Source: Lentisphaera marina (GTDB taxonomy: Bacteria > Verrucomicrobiota > Lentisphaeria > Lentisphaerales > Lentisphaeraceae). From it: a stretch of 64,000 nucleotides of DNA. This document shows, piece after piece, positions 49,259 to 57,066 of the stretch. The translations under genes were made by a program, and so were the position numbers. Where the stretch lies: the NCBI RefSeq assembly GCF_028745505.1, contig NZ_JAQZZL010000002.1, positions 186,001 to 250,000 of the forward strand, written 5' to 3'. Within the stretch, counting starts at the first letter, position 1. The number at the start of each line of letters is the position of its first letter. The notes below the pieces were generated by a model that was not told where the DNA came from, did not search any database, and saw only the letters and a list, made by a program, of their open reading frames with translations.

Positions 49259-49933
49259 CTAAGCCTTTTTCATGAAGCGGCGTAAAACTCTAGCACTTTT
49301 TTGTTCAAGAATATCTGTAAGGTGACCAGCGCGTTGGCGCAGTAGAGAATGACAAAACATAGCGATTAAACCAACAATGAGGCCGGCGGCGGTTGTCACC
49401 ATAGCTTGAGCAATACCATCTGCTAAAGCAATTGGTTTAACGGCACCAAAATCTTGTTTTAAACCCGAGAATGCTTGCATCATACCGAGTACAGTACCGA
49501 GTAGTCCAATCATGGGAGCAATTTTAGCAATGTCACTCACGTAAGAAAGTTTGTGATGAATGATACCAATCTGATGAGAACCTTCACTTTCAGCGGCATC
49601 TTTAATCATATCATAGCTTGAGTCAGTGTCGGCATGCATTTGTTCAGCTGCAGCTCCAATGATGGCTCCAGCGGGGCTTTGTGAACCTTTGCAGAGTTGT
49701 GAGAGCGCTTCCATGTCGCCTTTTTCAGTTAGAGTGGCGGCTTCATTGATGAAATTGTTGGGGATTAAAACTTGTTCACGCAAAGTCATGAATAAGAGTG
49801 CAACAAGCGCAATGAGGAAAAGGGATAAGGCAACAAGAACGAGTAGGACAAATCCTCCTTGTGAAAGGATCTCTTTGAAACTGCTAGAGTTTTGTGCGGT
49901 CTCTGCTGCACAAAAAAGGGAAGAAAAAAGCAT
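49259..49933 (-). CDS. MotA/TolQ/ExbB family proton channel protein
   Basis: 224 residues, with a short signal-like N-terminus (about 1-18), a first membrane helix (about 25-50), a cytosolic loop and two further helices containing KIAPMIGLLGTVLGMMQAFSGL and VTTAAGLIVGLIAMFCHSLL, which are the family hallmark. It partners the ExbD-like protein, three bases downstream. GGAG lies seven bases before the ATG. It is first in the exbB-exbD-TPR-FHA-ftsH cluster and divergent from dapF. Confidence 0.92.
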   Translation of the reverse strand: MLFSSLFCAAETAQNSSSFKEILSQGGFVLLVLVALSLFLIALVALLFMTLREQVLIPNNFINEAATLTEKGDMEALSQLCKGSQSPAGAIIGAAAEQMHADTDSSYDMIKDAAESEGSHQIGIIHHKLSYVSDIAKIAPMIGLLGTVLGMMQAFSGLKQDFGAVKPIALADGIAQAMVTTAAGLIVGLIAMFCHSLLRQRAGHLTDILEQKSARVLRRFMKKA

Positions 49934-50045
49934 GAAGGACTCCGTAATAAGTTTGCAAAATTTCTATAGTATATTCCCGCTTTTGAAAATATCTCTTTCG
50001 GGCTTAAGTTTAGATGAAAATAAGAAAAAATTTAATAGGAAAATA

Positions 50046-50885
50046 ATGATGAGTTCATTTTCGTTTACAAAAATGCATGGCTGTGGTAATGACTTCATAG
50101 TTGTTAATAGCTTCAAGGAGACTCTGCCTACAGATTTATCTTCCTTGGCAAGAACAATGTGCACTCGGCGTTTTGCAGTGGGTGCAGATCAGTTTATTAT
50201 TTTAGGTCCTGCAAAATCGAACGAAGCCGATTTACGTATGGATATCCTCAATGCGGATGGCTCTAAAGTGGAAATGTGTGGTAATGCGCTTCGCTGTGCA
50301 ACGGTATATGCAAAGAGAGAAAATTTAGTCGAAAGCGATGAAGTGAAAATCGAAACGATGACGGGGCTTTCGACTGCAAGAGTTTTAGATTCAGGTGATG
50401 TGCGCATCGCGGTTGCTATACCTTCTACGAAAATTGAAGATGTGGGTATAAATAGTGAACAGCCTCTATTTGGTACTCCTTTGAGTGCGGAGCAATTTAC
50501 TTTTCCAATGACGGGGGTCTCTATAGGCAATCCTCATGCTGTGACCTATGTCGATGAAGTCGATTTATTGGACTTAAAAAAAATTGGTCCTTTGTTCGAG
50601 CATCATGAAGTGTTCAAAAACCGTGCCAATATAGAATTTGTTAAAGTCATTGATGATCATCATGTGAAAATGCGAGTTTGGGAAAGGGGTTCTGGAGAAA
50701 CTTTAGCTTGTGGCTCTGGAGCATGTGCGGTGGGCGTAGCGAGTATTTTACATGGCATTGCAAAGAGTCCCATGACAGTTTCTTTAAAAGGAGGCGATCT
50801 GAAAATTGAATGGGAAGGTCGTGATAGTCTTGTCTATATGTCGGGGCCTGCAAGTTTTGTTTTTGATGCAAATTGGACGACTTAA
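50046..50885 (+). CDS. dapF: diaminopimelate epimerase
   Basis: Interconverts LL- and meso-diaminopimelate for lysine and peptidoglycan synthesis. FTKMHGCGNDFIVV is the family start, the two catalytic Cys are in EMCGNALRCA and ETLACGSGACAV, and GNPHAVTYVD is typical. 279 residues. The ATG at 50046 has AGGA five bases before; the adjacent ATG at 50049 is equally possible. The frame extends back to 49626 through the exbB gene, but that part has no match. The stop overlaps cmoA as TAATG. Confidence 0.95.
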   Translation: MMSSFSFTKMHGCGNDFIVVNSFKETLPTDLSSLARTMCTRRFAVGADQFIILGPAKSNEADLRMDILNADGSKVEMCGNALRCATVYAKRENLVESDEVKIETMTGLSTARVLDSGDVRIAVAIPSTKIEDVGINSEQPLFGTPLSAEQFTFPMTGVSIGNPHAVTYVDEVDLLDLKKIGPLFEHHEVFKNRANIEFVKVIDDHHVKMRVWERGSGETLACGSGACAVGVASILHGIAKSPMTVSLKGGDLKIEWEGRDSLVYMSGPASFVFDANWTT

Positions 50886-51598
50886 TGCAAGATGAAGTTT
50901 TTTTAAAACCGGCTGCAAAAGGCGGTTTTCGATTTAATAAAGAAGTTGCAGATGTCTTTGATGATATGGTGACTCGTTCAGTGCCTATGTACCCAGAGAT
51001 TACGCGTTTGTGTGCTCGCTTTGCTGCGGATGCCGCAATTGAGGGGACCCGAGTTTACGATTTAGGCTGTTCAACGGCGAGTACTTTATTGGAAGTGAAT
51101 AAATATCGCGGGAATAAAAAGCTTGAACTAGTGGGCTGTGACCCTTCTCCCGATATGTTGGCGAAGGCAAAAGATAAAGTGGCGGCTTACGATAATTTTA
51201 TTCTCAAACAAGAAAATGCTCAGCAAGCCGATTTGAGTGATGCCTCTGTAGTCATTATGAATTTCACTCTGCAATTTATCCCAAGAGAAGAACGTCCGGC
51301 GATTCTAAAGAAAATTGCCGATGCGCTTCCTGAGGGCGGAGTCTTTGTATTTTCTGAGAAAATAGCGACAGATTTACCTGATAAACTCGATGATTTAGTG
51401 ACAAAATTATATGATGAGTACAAACAGTTCAATGGCTATGCAGATAGTGAAATTGCCAACAAGCGCAAAGCATTAGAGAATGTCTTAGTACCTGACTCAC
51501 ATACCTGGCATAAAAAAGCTCTTGGAGAAGCAGGGTTTGCGGGATCAGCAATCATTGCTAATTGGCTGAACTTCTCTTGTATGATGGCGTGGAAATAA
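50885..51598 (+). CDS. cmoA: carboxy-SAM synthase
   Basis: Makes carboxy-S-adenosylmethionine from SAM and prephenate for the wobble uridine modification cmo5U34 in tRNA. GGFRFNKEVADVFDDMVTRSVPMYPE, which is the CmoA substrate-binding start, precedes VYDLGCSTASTLLEV (SAM motif) and VIMNFTLQFIP. 237 residues from the ATG at 50885; a TTG at 50873 adds four. No CmoB gene is in the window. It overlaps dapF by one base and is convergent with the InaA-like kinase. Confidence 0.93.
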   Translation: MQDEVFLKPAAKGGFRFNKEVADVFDDMVTRSVPMYPEITRLCARFAADAAIEGTRVYDLGCSTASTLLEVNKYRGNKKLELVGCDPSPDMLAKAKDKVAAYDNFILKQENAQQADLSDASVVIMNFTLQFIPREERPAILKKIADALPEGGVFVFSEKIATDLPDKLDDLVTKLYDEYKQFNGYADSEIANKRKALENVLVPDSHTWHKKALGEAGFAGSAIIANWLNFSCMMAWK

Positions 51599-51599
51599 G

Positions 51600-52295
51600 T
51601 CAGGGATTCTTTAAGAGATAATCTGCTAATTTCTTACTTGCATCAGTCGCTAGGTCATAGCCTTTCACTAGGGGAGTAATTAAACTTGTACGGTCAATGT
51701 TTCTCAATTTGAGTAGGCGCCTTAAGTCATCGCGTTTGGAATTTGAGTTAAATGAAGCCTCGCGCACTTTTTCTAAGTCAATGAAAGCACCCTCATAACT
51801 TGAGCCAACTTTTTTTAAGAAAAGGTGTTTGGGGTGCAGGCAGCGATGGACTAAACCAGCATCATGCATTTTGCGAATGAGTTCCCCACTTTTAGATAGA
51901 AGTGCATCAAATTCGCTTTCTGATGAACTTTTAAGCAGGTCTTCTAATGGAGTGTAACCCTTTAGGTCTTTGGTGATTAAAATGGCTTGGTCTTTACCTT
52001 GGGATTTACGTTGTTCGAAAAAAACTGCTTCAACAACGGGGACATTCCTAGACTGAAATTTTTGGATGTTTATATACTCTAAGTCAAAAGTTAAACGCCC
52101 TTTGATGGGGTTTAGTAAGGTTTTTTTGTAGTGATTTTCTTGTCTTTTAACGAAAAACCTTTCGATGCTCTTATCTTCATTTTGATGGTCGTAGATGTAG
52201 ACTCCACTCCAGCCGCCACGGCGTTGGTTAGGTTCTTCGACAACGGGTAAATCCATATTCCAAATGGTCTCAAAATCAGAAAATAACTTATTCAA
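51600..52295 (-). CDS. LPS kinase InaA/Kdo-kinase-like protein
   Basis: A kinase-fold protein of 231 residues with FFVKRQ as the lysine strand, LITKDLKGY and a catalytic loop VHRCLHPKHLFL in which the usual Asp is Cys (C152). The later FIDLEK holds the metal Asp (D173). This loop resembles the InaA branch of the LPS-kinase family, in which I believe the loop also departs from HRD, but I cannot check. I chose the TTG at 52295, which has AAGGA five bases upstream, over an upstream TTG at 52328. It is convergent with cmoA. Confidence 0.75.
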   Translation of the reverse strand: MNKLFSDFETIWNMDLPVVEEPNQRRGGWSGVYIYDHQNEDKSIERFFVKRQENHYKKTLLNPIKGRLTFDLEYINIQKFQSRNVPVVEAVFFEQRKSQGKDQAILITKDLKGYTPLEDLLKSSSESEFDALLSKSGELIRKMHDAGLVHRCLHPKHLFLKKVGSSYEGAFIDLEKVREASFNSNSKRDDLRRLLKLRNIDRTSLITPLVKGYDLATDASKKLADYLLKNP

Positions 52296-52369
52296 AATCG
52301 TCCTTAGTTTCGTTTTATTGAAGTACAATTATTATAATCTACGTGTAATGCAACTTCATTTATTTTAAG

Positions 52370-52693
52370 TTAAAGATGTTTATGGCGTTCGGCAATGATG
52401 CCAACTAGAACAAAGCCAGAAAAGATTGTCAGTAATAAATAGTTTTGCGGAATACGCAAATAGAGCAATGAAATCAGTTTGGCACAAAAGATTGTGAGGA
52501 AACCAATTAAAAAGGCATTTATGCCAATAAAGCCGCTCAGGCGAAGGAAAAAAGATTGCCTGCGCAGCAGTTTACTCATTTTTCTAGATAAGAGATCGCC
52601 ATAAACAACTAATAGCCCAGTGATCTGGGCTATAGTGATCGTTAGGATGTGCTCGCTGAGCCAGTTATTAATACTATTCCAAAGTTCTTGCAT
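52370..52693 (-). CDS. small membrane protein, unknown
   Basis: 107 residues with three likely membrane helices (about 15-32, 47-75 and 82-100), basic in between (SRKMSKLLRRQSFFLR). I do not recognise a family. It lies between the kinase and the second sulfatase gene on the same strand. A ribosome site GCGAG is weak. It could be a real gene or, less likely, a chance frame; its hydrophobic pattern and positive-inside loop favour a real one. Confidence 0.6.
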   Translation of the reverse strand: MQELWNSINNWLSEHILTITIAQITGLLVVYGDLLSRKMSKLLRRQSFFLRLSGFIGINAFLIGFLTIFCAKLISLLYLRIPQNYLLLTIFSGFVLVGIIAERHKHL

Positions 52694-52750
52694 AGTCTCG
52701 CTTAAATTTTAAGTAGACAATAATTCTGAAAATGAACTAGGAAAGTTAAG

Positions 52751-52791
52751 TGATTTATTAATTGAGCACTTTTTGCTCAGTTAATAAATCA
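52751..52791 (-). repeat. 18-bp inverted repeat downstream of sulfatase
   Basis: TGATTTATTAATTGAGCA (52751-52768) pairs with TGCTCAGTTAATAAATCA (52774-52791), one mismatch, five-base loop. No T-run follows on either strand, so it is a stem-loop at the sulfatase 3' end rather than a classic terminator. Confidence 0.6.
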
Positions 52792-52832
52792 AGAACTGAT
52801 CATAAGCTTTGGAATCATTGAGGGGAGCTAAC

Positions 52833-54380
52833 TTATTTACGTACCTTTCTTCTAGCCGTTTGAGCTGTTGGTGGATTCTGATTGAATTTTGCGACATTAA
52901 CTTCTTCTGTATTCATATGTCTTAATCGATTCCATGGGCCACCCCACCATTCATTATCAGGTAAGTTATTATCCCAAGCATCAAATTCGTTCTGTAGTTG
53001 TTGAGCAAGTTCTGGGTGCTGTTTCACGAGGTTTTTTCGCTCTGCAGGATCATCCTTAATATTAAACAAAGTTATAGTTAGCGGACCATGGGCATCGTTC
53101 CACTGCAATTTCCAATCTCCTTTGCGAATGGCATAGTCGGTATCGCGACGCCAGAAGAGTGTGCGATGTGGCGCCTTGTCTCCTTTCTTGCCATTAATGT
53201 AAGGAAGGATGTCGACACCATCGTATTCAAAGCCTTTGAGTGGTTTTTGGTTATTGCCTCCAGCAGCTTTAACTAAAGTTGGTTGAAGGTCTAAAGATGA
53301 GACGGGGAGTTCATATTTTGTGTTGGGGGTAATTTTTCCAGGCCACTTCATACAGAAAGGAACTCGGATTCCTCCTTCATAAGTGTCACCTTTATAACCA
53401 TGGAAAATACCTGTAGATGACATAGTGAAGCCACCACGATGACGATTGGGATCTTTTTTAGCATGATCAATTCCTTGGCCTTGTGGTGAGCCATTATCAG
53501 TTAAAAATATAAGGATGGTATTATCTGCAATTCCTTTGTCATCGAGTTTTTTCATGATTTTACCAATGCCTTCATCCATTGCATAAACCATGGAGGCAAA
53601 AACATGATAATTCTTATCATCTTTTAGGTGATTGGTTTTGTCGAGGGCATGTTGAGTTGTTTGCCACGGGTGGTGAACGGCATTATAAGCCAGGTAGAGG
53701 AAGAAGGGCTTTTCTACATTGCGATCAATAAAGCTGACAGCTTCATCAGTGAATAGGTCAGTCAAATAATTCTTGTCGACAACTTTTACACCTTTCTCTT
53801 TAAACACGGGCAGATAGGTAGCCTTATTAGCGGGTTCCATTTCTTCATTGCGAAAGATTGGCCAACGAGATTTGCTCTGAGCAAATTCTTGTGTCCATTC
53901 GGTATAATCGTGTGAGCCATTGATGAAGCCATAAAAGAAATCATAACCCCGCTGATTGGGACGCAAACTCATGTCAAAGCCCATATGCCATTTACCAATC
54001 ATGCCATTGGTATAGCCTAAGGCCTTCAGTTCTTCGGAAATCATCGATTGACTTTTGGGCAGACCTGCCATAGGGTATTTCATGTTGTTGGGATAACCAG
54101 AACCATTGGGGTTTTCGCCACAGCCAAAGCGCTGTTGATAAACACCGGTAAGAAGTCCTGCTCTTGAAGGCCCGCATACAGAGGCGCTGACGTAGCCTTG
54201 ACTAAATTGCACGCCTTCTTTGGCAATTGAATCAATATGTGGTGTAAGGATGCGTTTGTTACCGTGATAGCCAACGTCTTCGTAGCCCATATCATCAGCA
54301 AAAATTAAAATGATATTTGGTTGAGAATTTGCGAATATCGCAAAACTACTGAGATAAATTAAGGTGAAGAAAAGTTTCAT
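52833..54380 (-). CDS. secreted sulfatase (arylsulfatase-like)
   Basis: A type I sulfatase of 515 residues with a signal peptide (about 1-19). IILIFADDMGYEDVGYHG gives the metal Asp pair, the formylglycine motif is CGPSR starting at C69, and IGKWHMGF and FLTDNGSP are the other active-site blocks. The C-terminal part is arylsulfatase-like (KGDWKLQWN, LFNIKDDPAERKNLV). It would desulfate algal or host polysaccharides. It needs a formylglycine-generating enzyme, not seen here. AAGGA precedes the ATG. A pseudopilin gene lies upstream, separated by a terminator. Confidence 0.94.
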   Translation of the reverse strand: MKLFFTLIYLSSFAIFANSQPNIILIFADDMGYEDVGYHGNKRILTPHIDSIAKEGVQFSQGYVSASVCGPSRAGLLTGVYQQRFGCGENPNGSGYPNNMKYPMAGLPKSQSMISEELKALGYTNGMIGKWHMGFDMSLRPNQRGYDFFYGFINGSHDYTEWTQEFAQSKSRWPIFRNEEMEPANKATYLPVFKEKGVKVVDKNYLTDLFTDEAVSFIDRNVEKPFFLYLAYNAVHHPWQTTQHALDKTNHLKDDKNYHVFASMVYAMDEGIGKIMKKLDDKGIADNTILIFLTDNGSPQGQGIDHAKKDPNRHRGGFTMSSTGIFHGYKGDTYEGGIRVPFCMKWPGKITPNTKYELPVSSLDLQPTLVKAAGGNNQKPLKGFEYDGVDILPYINGKKGDKAPHRTLFWRRDTDYAIRKGDWKLQWNDAHGPLTITLFNIKDDPAERKNLVKQHPELAQQLQNEFDAWDNNLPDNEWWGGPWNRLRHMNTEEVNVAKFNQNPPTAQTARRKVRK

Positions 54381-54445
54381 TGATGAGTTCCTTTGTATGG
54401 TTTACTTAGTCATACGAATGAGAAAGCTTAACGATGACAGCAATA

Positions 54446-54475
54446 AACAAAAAAGGCTCCAAGATAGGAGCCTTT
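54446..54475 (-). terminator. rho-independent terminator after pseudopilin gene
   Basis: On the minus strand AAAGGCTCC / GGAGCCTTT form a 9-base stem with a six-base loop, followed by a T-run. It separates the pseudopilin gene from the sulfatase. Confidence 0.85.
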
Positions 54476-54498
54476 CATTAATAAATGATTAGTAAGTA

Positions 54499-55077
54499 TT
54501 AGTCATTTTTGAAATCATAGCGATTCGCTTTGTTTGCATTAGATAAGTCAGCACTTGTGAAAGTGAGTGATATAACTGAACCTCCAACATTTACGAAAGG
54601 GTAAGTGTTATCCTTTTCGTGCCACTGTTCTGTGATCGATCCTTGATTATAAACTTCTTTAGAAACAAAAAGACTCATCGTTGCGGGACGTTTAACTTTT
54701 GAAGATTTTAAGCCTTTGTTACCATCAGTATTTAAATCGGTAGTGATGGAGGATGTAGCAGATGCACGATAGGACTCATCTTCATCGGGGTTACTGGGGC
54801 ATGTATTAGCATTGTCATAACTACCACCAATATATTCAGAAATGGGGTCATTTGCATTAGCAACCCATGCATTGCCTTCTTGATAGGGGAAGTAATTTTT
54901 ATTATCTTTTACGTAGACAGCAACCGCTTTGGCTAGTTGGCTTAAATTTCCTTTGCATTCAGTAAGTTCGCCACGCTGCATGCCTTTGATGACTGCGGGA
55001 ACACCAATAGTAAATAAAAGTATAATAATGCCGACGACGATAAGCATCTCGGTAAGTGAAAGATTGCGCTTTTTCAT
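54499..55077 (-). CDS. pseudopilin-like protein
   Basis: 192 residues with a prepilin-type N-terminus: MKKRNLSLTEMLIVVGIIIL, where E10 takes the place of the conserved Glu and a hydrophobic helix follows. The typical GNLSQLAKAVAVYVKDNKNYFPYQEG segment after the helix is present. Cys residues occur in ECKGN and NTCPSN. No assembly genes are nearby. A CGGAG ribosome site precedes the ATG and a terminator follows, so it is probably monocistronic. Confidence 0.85.
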   Translation of the reverse strand: MKKRNLSLTEMLIVVGIIILLFTIGVPAVIKGMQRGELTECKGNLSQLAKAVAVYVKDNKNYFPYQEGNAWVANANDPISEYIGGSYDNANTCPSNPDEDESYRASATSSITTDLNTDGNKGLKSSKVKRPATMSLFVSKEVYNQGSITEQWHEKDNTYPFVNVGGSVISLTFTSADLSNANKANRYDFKND

Positions 55078-55100
55078 AAAAACTCCGTTTAATTAATCCA

Positions 55101-55173
55101 TTGAGTCTAACTCAATTAATCAAGAGATGCAAATTCTAAAGGGGAAGGTCGTTGAGTCTAAGTATGGACTTAG
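55101..55173. repeat. short repeats between pseudopilin gene and cox operon
   Basis: TTGAGTCTAA occurs at 55101 and 55152. The first copy is part of TTGAGT-CTA-ACTCAA, an inverted repeat. The second overlaps CTAAGT-ATGG-ACTTAG, a small hairpin at the end of the operon's last gene. Weak termination or a regulator site are both possible. Confidence 0.35.
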
Positions 55174-55811
55174 TACATCTTTGAGGTGTTTACGGGACGA
55201 GATTTATCAATGTGTCCCTTGCTAACGCGCTCTCTGAATTTAGCTAATTCAGGTTCTAGGAATGATTTCCATAATTCAGTTTCTGCAAGTTTATCCTTAC
55301 TCTGCCATTGATCATAGAGGTCAGCGGGGGGGATGATGGGGAATGCTTTGCCATATTGACCGCGCTCATCATGTAAGGTGAGTAAAAACCAAAAGCGCAT
55401 GAGCTTCTTATGTTTTTTACCTTTACGTTGATGGTGAGTTAATTCAATATTGTTATAATAAATAACTCTTGGGCGAATGAAAAAGCCTAAGAAACCACTT
55501 GGTGAGGCAACGTCATGACCGGTAGTAATATTAATTTCGTCAGAAGGTGGAGCATAAGGAAAAATTAAAACGTGCTGTAAATCGACACGAGGTTCATCCA
55601 TCCATGTGACCTGAACTAAGGTTTGGTCAGGAGTGGGTGCTTGCACAGTAGTGAATTTTGCGGGATTCACTCTATTGATGGCAATAGTGATTATTGGGGT
55701 TAAAGCAGAGATTGCGATGAGGGCAAAAATAAGTTTTAAGCCTGTGCCACGTTTATAAGCAGAAGAGGGGAGCGATTGCTCCCCTGCTTTATCTGTAAGA
55801 TTATCTGTCAC
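55170..55811 (-). CDS. unknown membrane-anchored protein at end of cox operon
   Basis: 213 residues, GTG start, one transmembrane helix (about 25-46) and a beta-rich extracytoplasmic domain with VQVTWMDEPRVDLQHVLIF, followed by a charged C-terminus. I do not recognise a family. It follows the cox4 gene by six bases on the same strand, so a role in oxidase assembly or stability is plausible by context only. No metal-binding or heme motif is apparent. Confidence 0.7.
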   Translation of the reverse strand: MTDNLTDKAGEQSLPSSAYKRGTGLKLIFALIAISALTPIITIAINRVNPAKFTTVQAPTPDQTLVQVTWMDEPRVDLQHVLIFPYAPPSDEINITTGHDVASPSGFLGFFIRPRVIYYNNIELTHHQRKGKKHKKLMRFWFLLTLHDERGQYGKAFPIIPPADLYDQWQSKDKLAETELWKSFLEPELAKFRERVSKGHIDKSRPVNTSKMY

Positions 55812-55817
55812 TGATAA

Positions 55818-56381
55818 TTATTCGGCTGCTTTAGCCTCAGGTGTAGCTTCAACTGTAGTGTCAGATTCTTTGAAATCTTCATGACCAGTTGTGCAGTAGT
55901 GACAAGGATGAACTTTGTCATCTGTTTTTACACCGTGGTGACAATAGCCAGCCATAGCTTTAACCATGTGTGGCTTGTGAGGGATTTCAGTTAAAGTTTT
56001 GAAACTCTCTGGCATGCCTTCACGAAGATAAACTTTATCATCGCGAGTTAAGGTGTCAGCTAAAGTGAAAAGGAAAAATAGAGATAAGAAGAAAATCCCT
56101 GAAAGGAAAGTCGCTCTATTTAAAGGCTTATCATAATGTAAATGCATAAAGAAACCACAAACTAAAGCAGCTTTAGTGAAGGCAATGATCAAAGCAATGA
56201 TGATTGCGATTGTGGGAGTAACTTGCATTTTCGTGAAGTGAAAAATCATTTCAGGCATGAACTTAGCCGTCCATACAGTGAGTGCAGTAAGGACAAAAAG
56301 GGCTGTGCCAACCGCAATGTACATAGTCATAGGAAGTACGTGCGGGTGATGGTCACTTTCGGGTCCGTGATGGTCGCTCAT
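55818..56381 (-). CDS. cytochrome c oxidase subunit IV-like protein with Cys/His-rich tail
   Basis: 187 residues. Three membrane helices (about 18-40, 53-78, 90-110) with KAALVCGFFMHLHYDKP, the hallmark of prokaryotic COX4 (CtaF-like) subunits. Unlike the usual about 100-residue protein, it has a 70-residue C-terminal extension with C147, H148, H149, C160, H161, C163 and H167 in GYCHHG and HPCHYCTTGH. This is not a CxxCH heme motif; it could bind a metal. AAGGA precedes the ATG. It lies between coxC and the operon's last gene. Confidence 0.85.
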   Translation of the reverse strand: MSDHHGPESDHHPHVLPMTMYIAVGTALFVLTALTVWTAKFMPEMIFHFTKMQVTPTIAIIIALIIAFTKAALVCGFFMHLHYDKPLNRATFLSGIFFLSLFFLFTLADTLTRDDKVYLREGMPESFKTLTEIPHKPHMVKAMAGYCHHGVKTDDKVHPCHYCTTGHEDFKESDTTVEATPEAKAAE

Positions 56382-56392
56382 AATTCGTATCC

Positions 56393-57052
56393 TTATTTAG
56401 TAAGATAAAGTAATGGGAAGAGGAAAATCCAGATCAAGTCGACCAAGTGCCAGTATAGGCCAACCATTTCAACTGGTGTGTAATAAGCTTCGTAGAATTC
56501 ACCTTTTGCAGTTCTCCAAGAAACCCAAAGGATCGCAAGAAGACCGAGGATCACGTGAAGTACGTGAGTTGCAGTTGCCATGAAGTAAATACTGAAATAG
56601 AGATGCTCATTACTCATGTGATCACCCATGAAGGAGAAGAAATCACCAGGGAAAATACCGAGTTCAAATTTGTGGTTATACTCGAAGTATTTCACCACTA
56701 GGAAGCCCATGCCACAAAGAACTGTGAAGAGAAGTAGAGCGAGAGCTCTACCTTTGCGGTTGAGTTGAACTTCTCTTATTGCAACGGCCATCGTCACCGA
56801 AGAAGTAATCAGAATAACTGTATTCACAGCACCCATTTTCCAGTCGAGCTTTTCTGCGCCACTTTCAAATGTTTCTGGGTACCAAGTACGGAAAACTACA
56901 TAGGCAACAAAAATGCCGCCAAAGAGCATGAATTCCGTGAGGAGAAATAACCACATGCCAAGTTTGCATGATTCGAATTCTTGATCCGCATTCGAAAAGT
57001 GATGCGAAACGAAACGAGGGATAAATTTATTTGTATCTACCTTAGAGCTCAT
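56393..57052 (-). CDS. cytochrome c oxidase subunit III
   Basis: 219 residues with five membrane helices. GMWLFLLTEFMLFGGIFVAYVVFR is the family start, ATHVLHVILGLLAI follows, and YWHLVDLIWIFLFPLLYL ends it. This is the short COX3 form of heme-copper oxidases, without the two extra N-terminal helices. It sits directly after coxA (14-base gap), with AAGGA before the ATG. Confidence 0.95.
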   Translation of the reverse strand: MSSKVDTNKFIPRFVSHHFSNADQEFESCKLGMWLFLLTEFMLFGGIFVAYVVFRTWYPETFESGAEKLDWKMGAVNTVILITSSVTMAVAIREVQLNRKGRALALLLFTVLCGMGFLVVKYFEYNHKFELGIFPGDFFSFMGDHMSNEHLYFSIYFMATATHVLHVILGLLAILWVSWRTAKGEFYEAYYTPVEMVGLYWHLVDLIWIFLFPLLYLTK

Positions 57053-57066
57053 CTTATAGTCCTTTA

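Noticed and set aside
49626..50045. N-terminal extension of dapF
   Set aside because: It runs antisense through exbB. The family match begins at the ATG at 50046, which has a ribosome site.
55879..55943. c-type heme site in the COX4-like tail
   Set aside because: The Cys spacing is CHYC followed by TTGH, not CxxCH.
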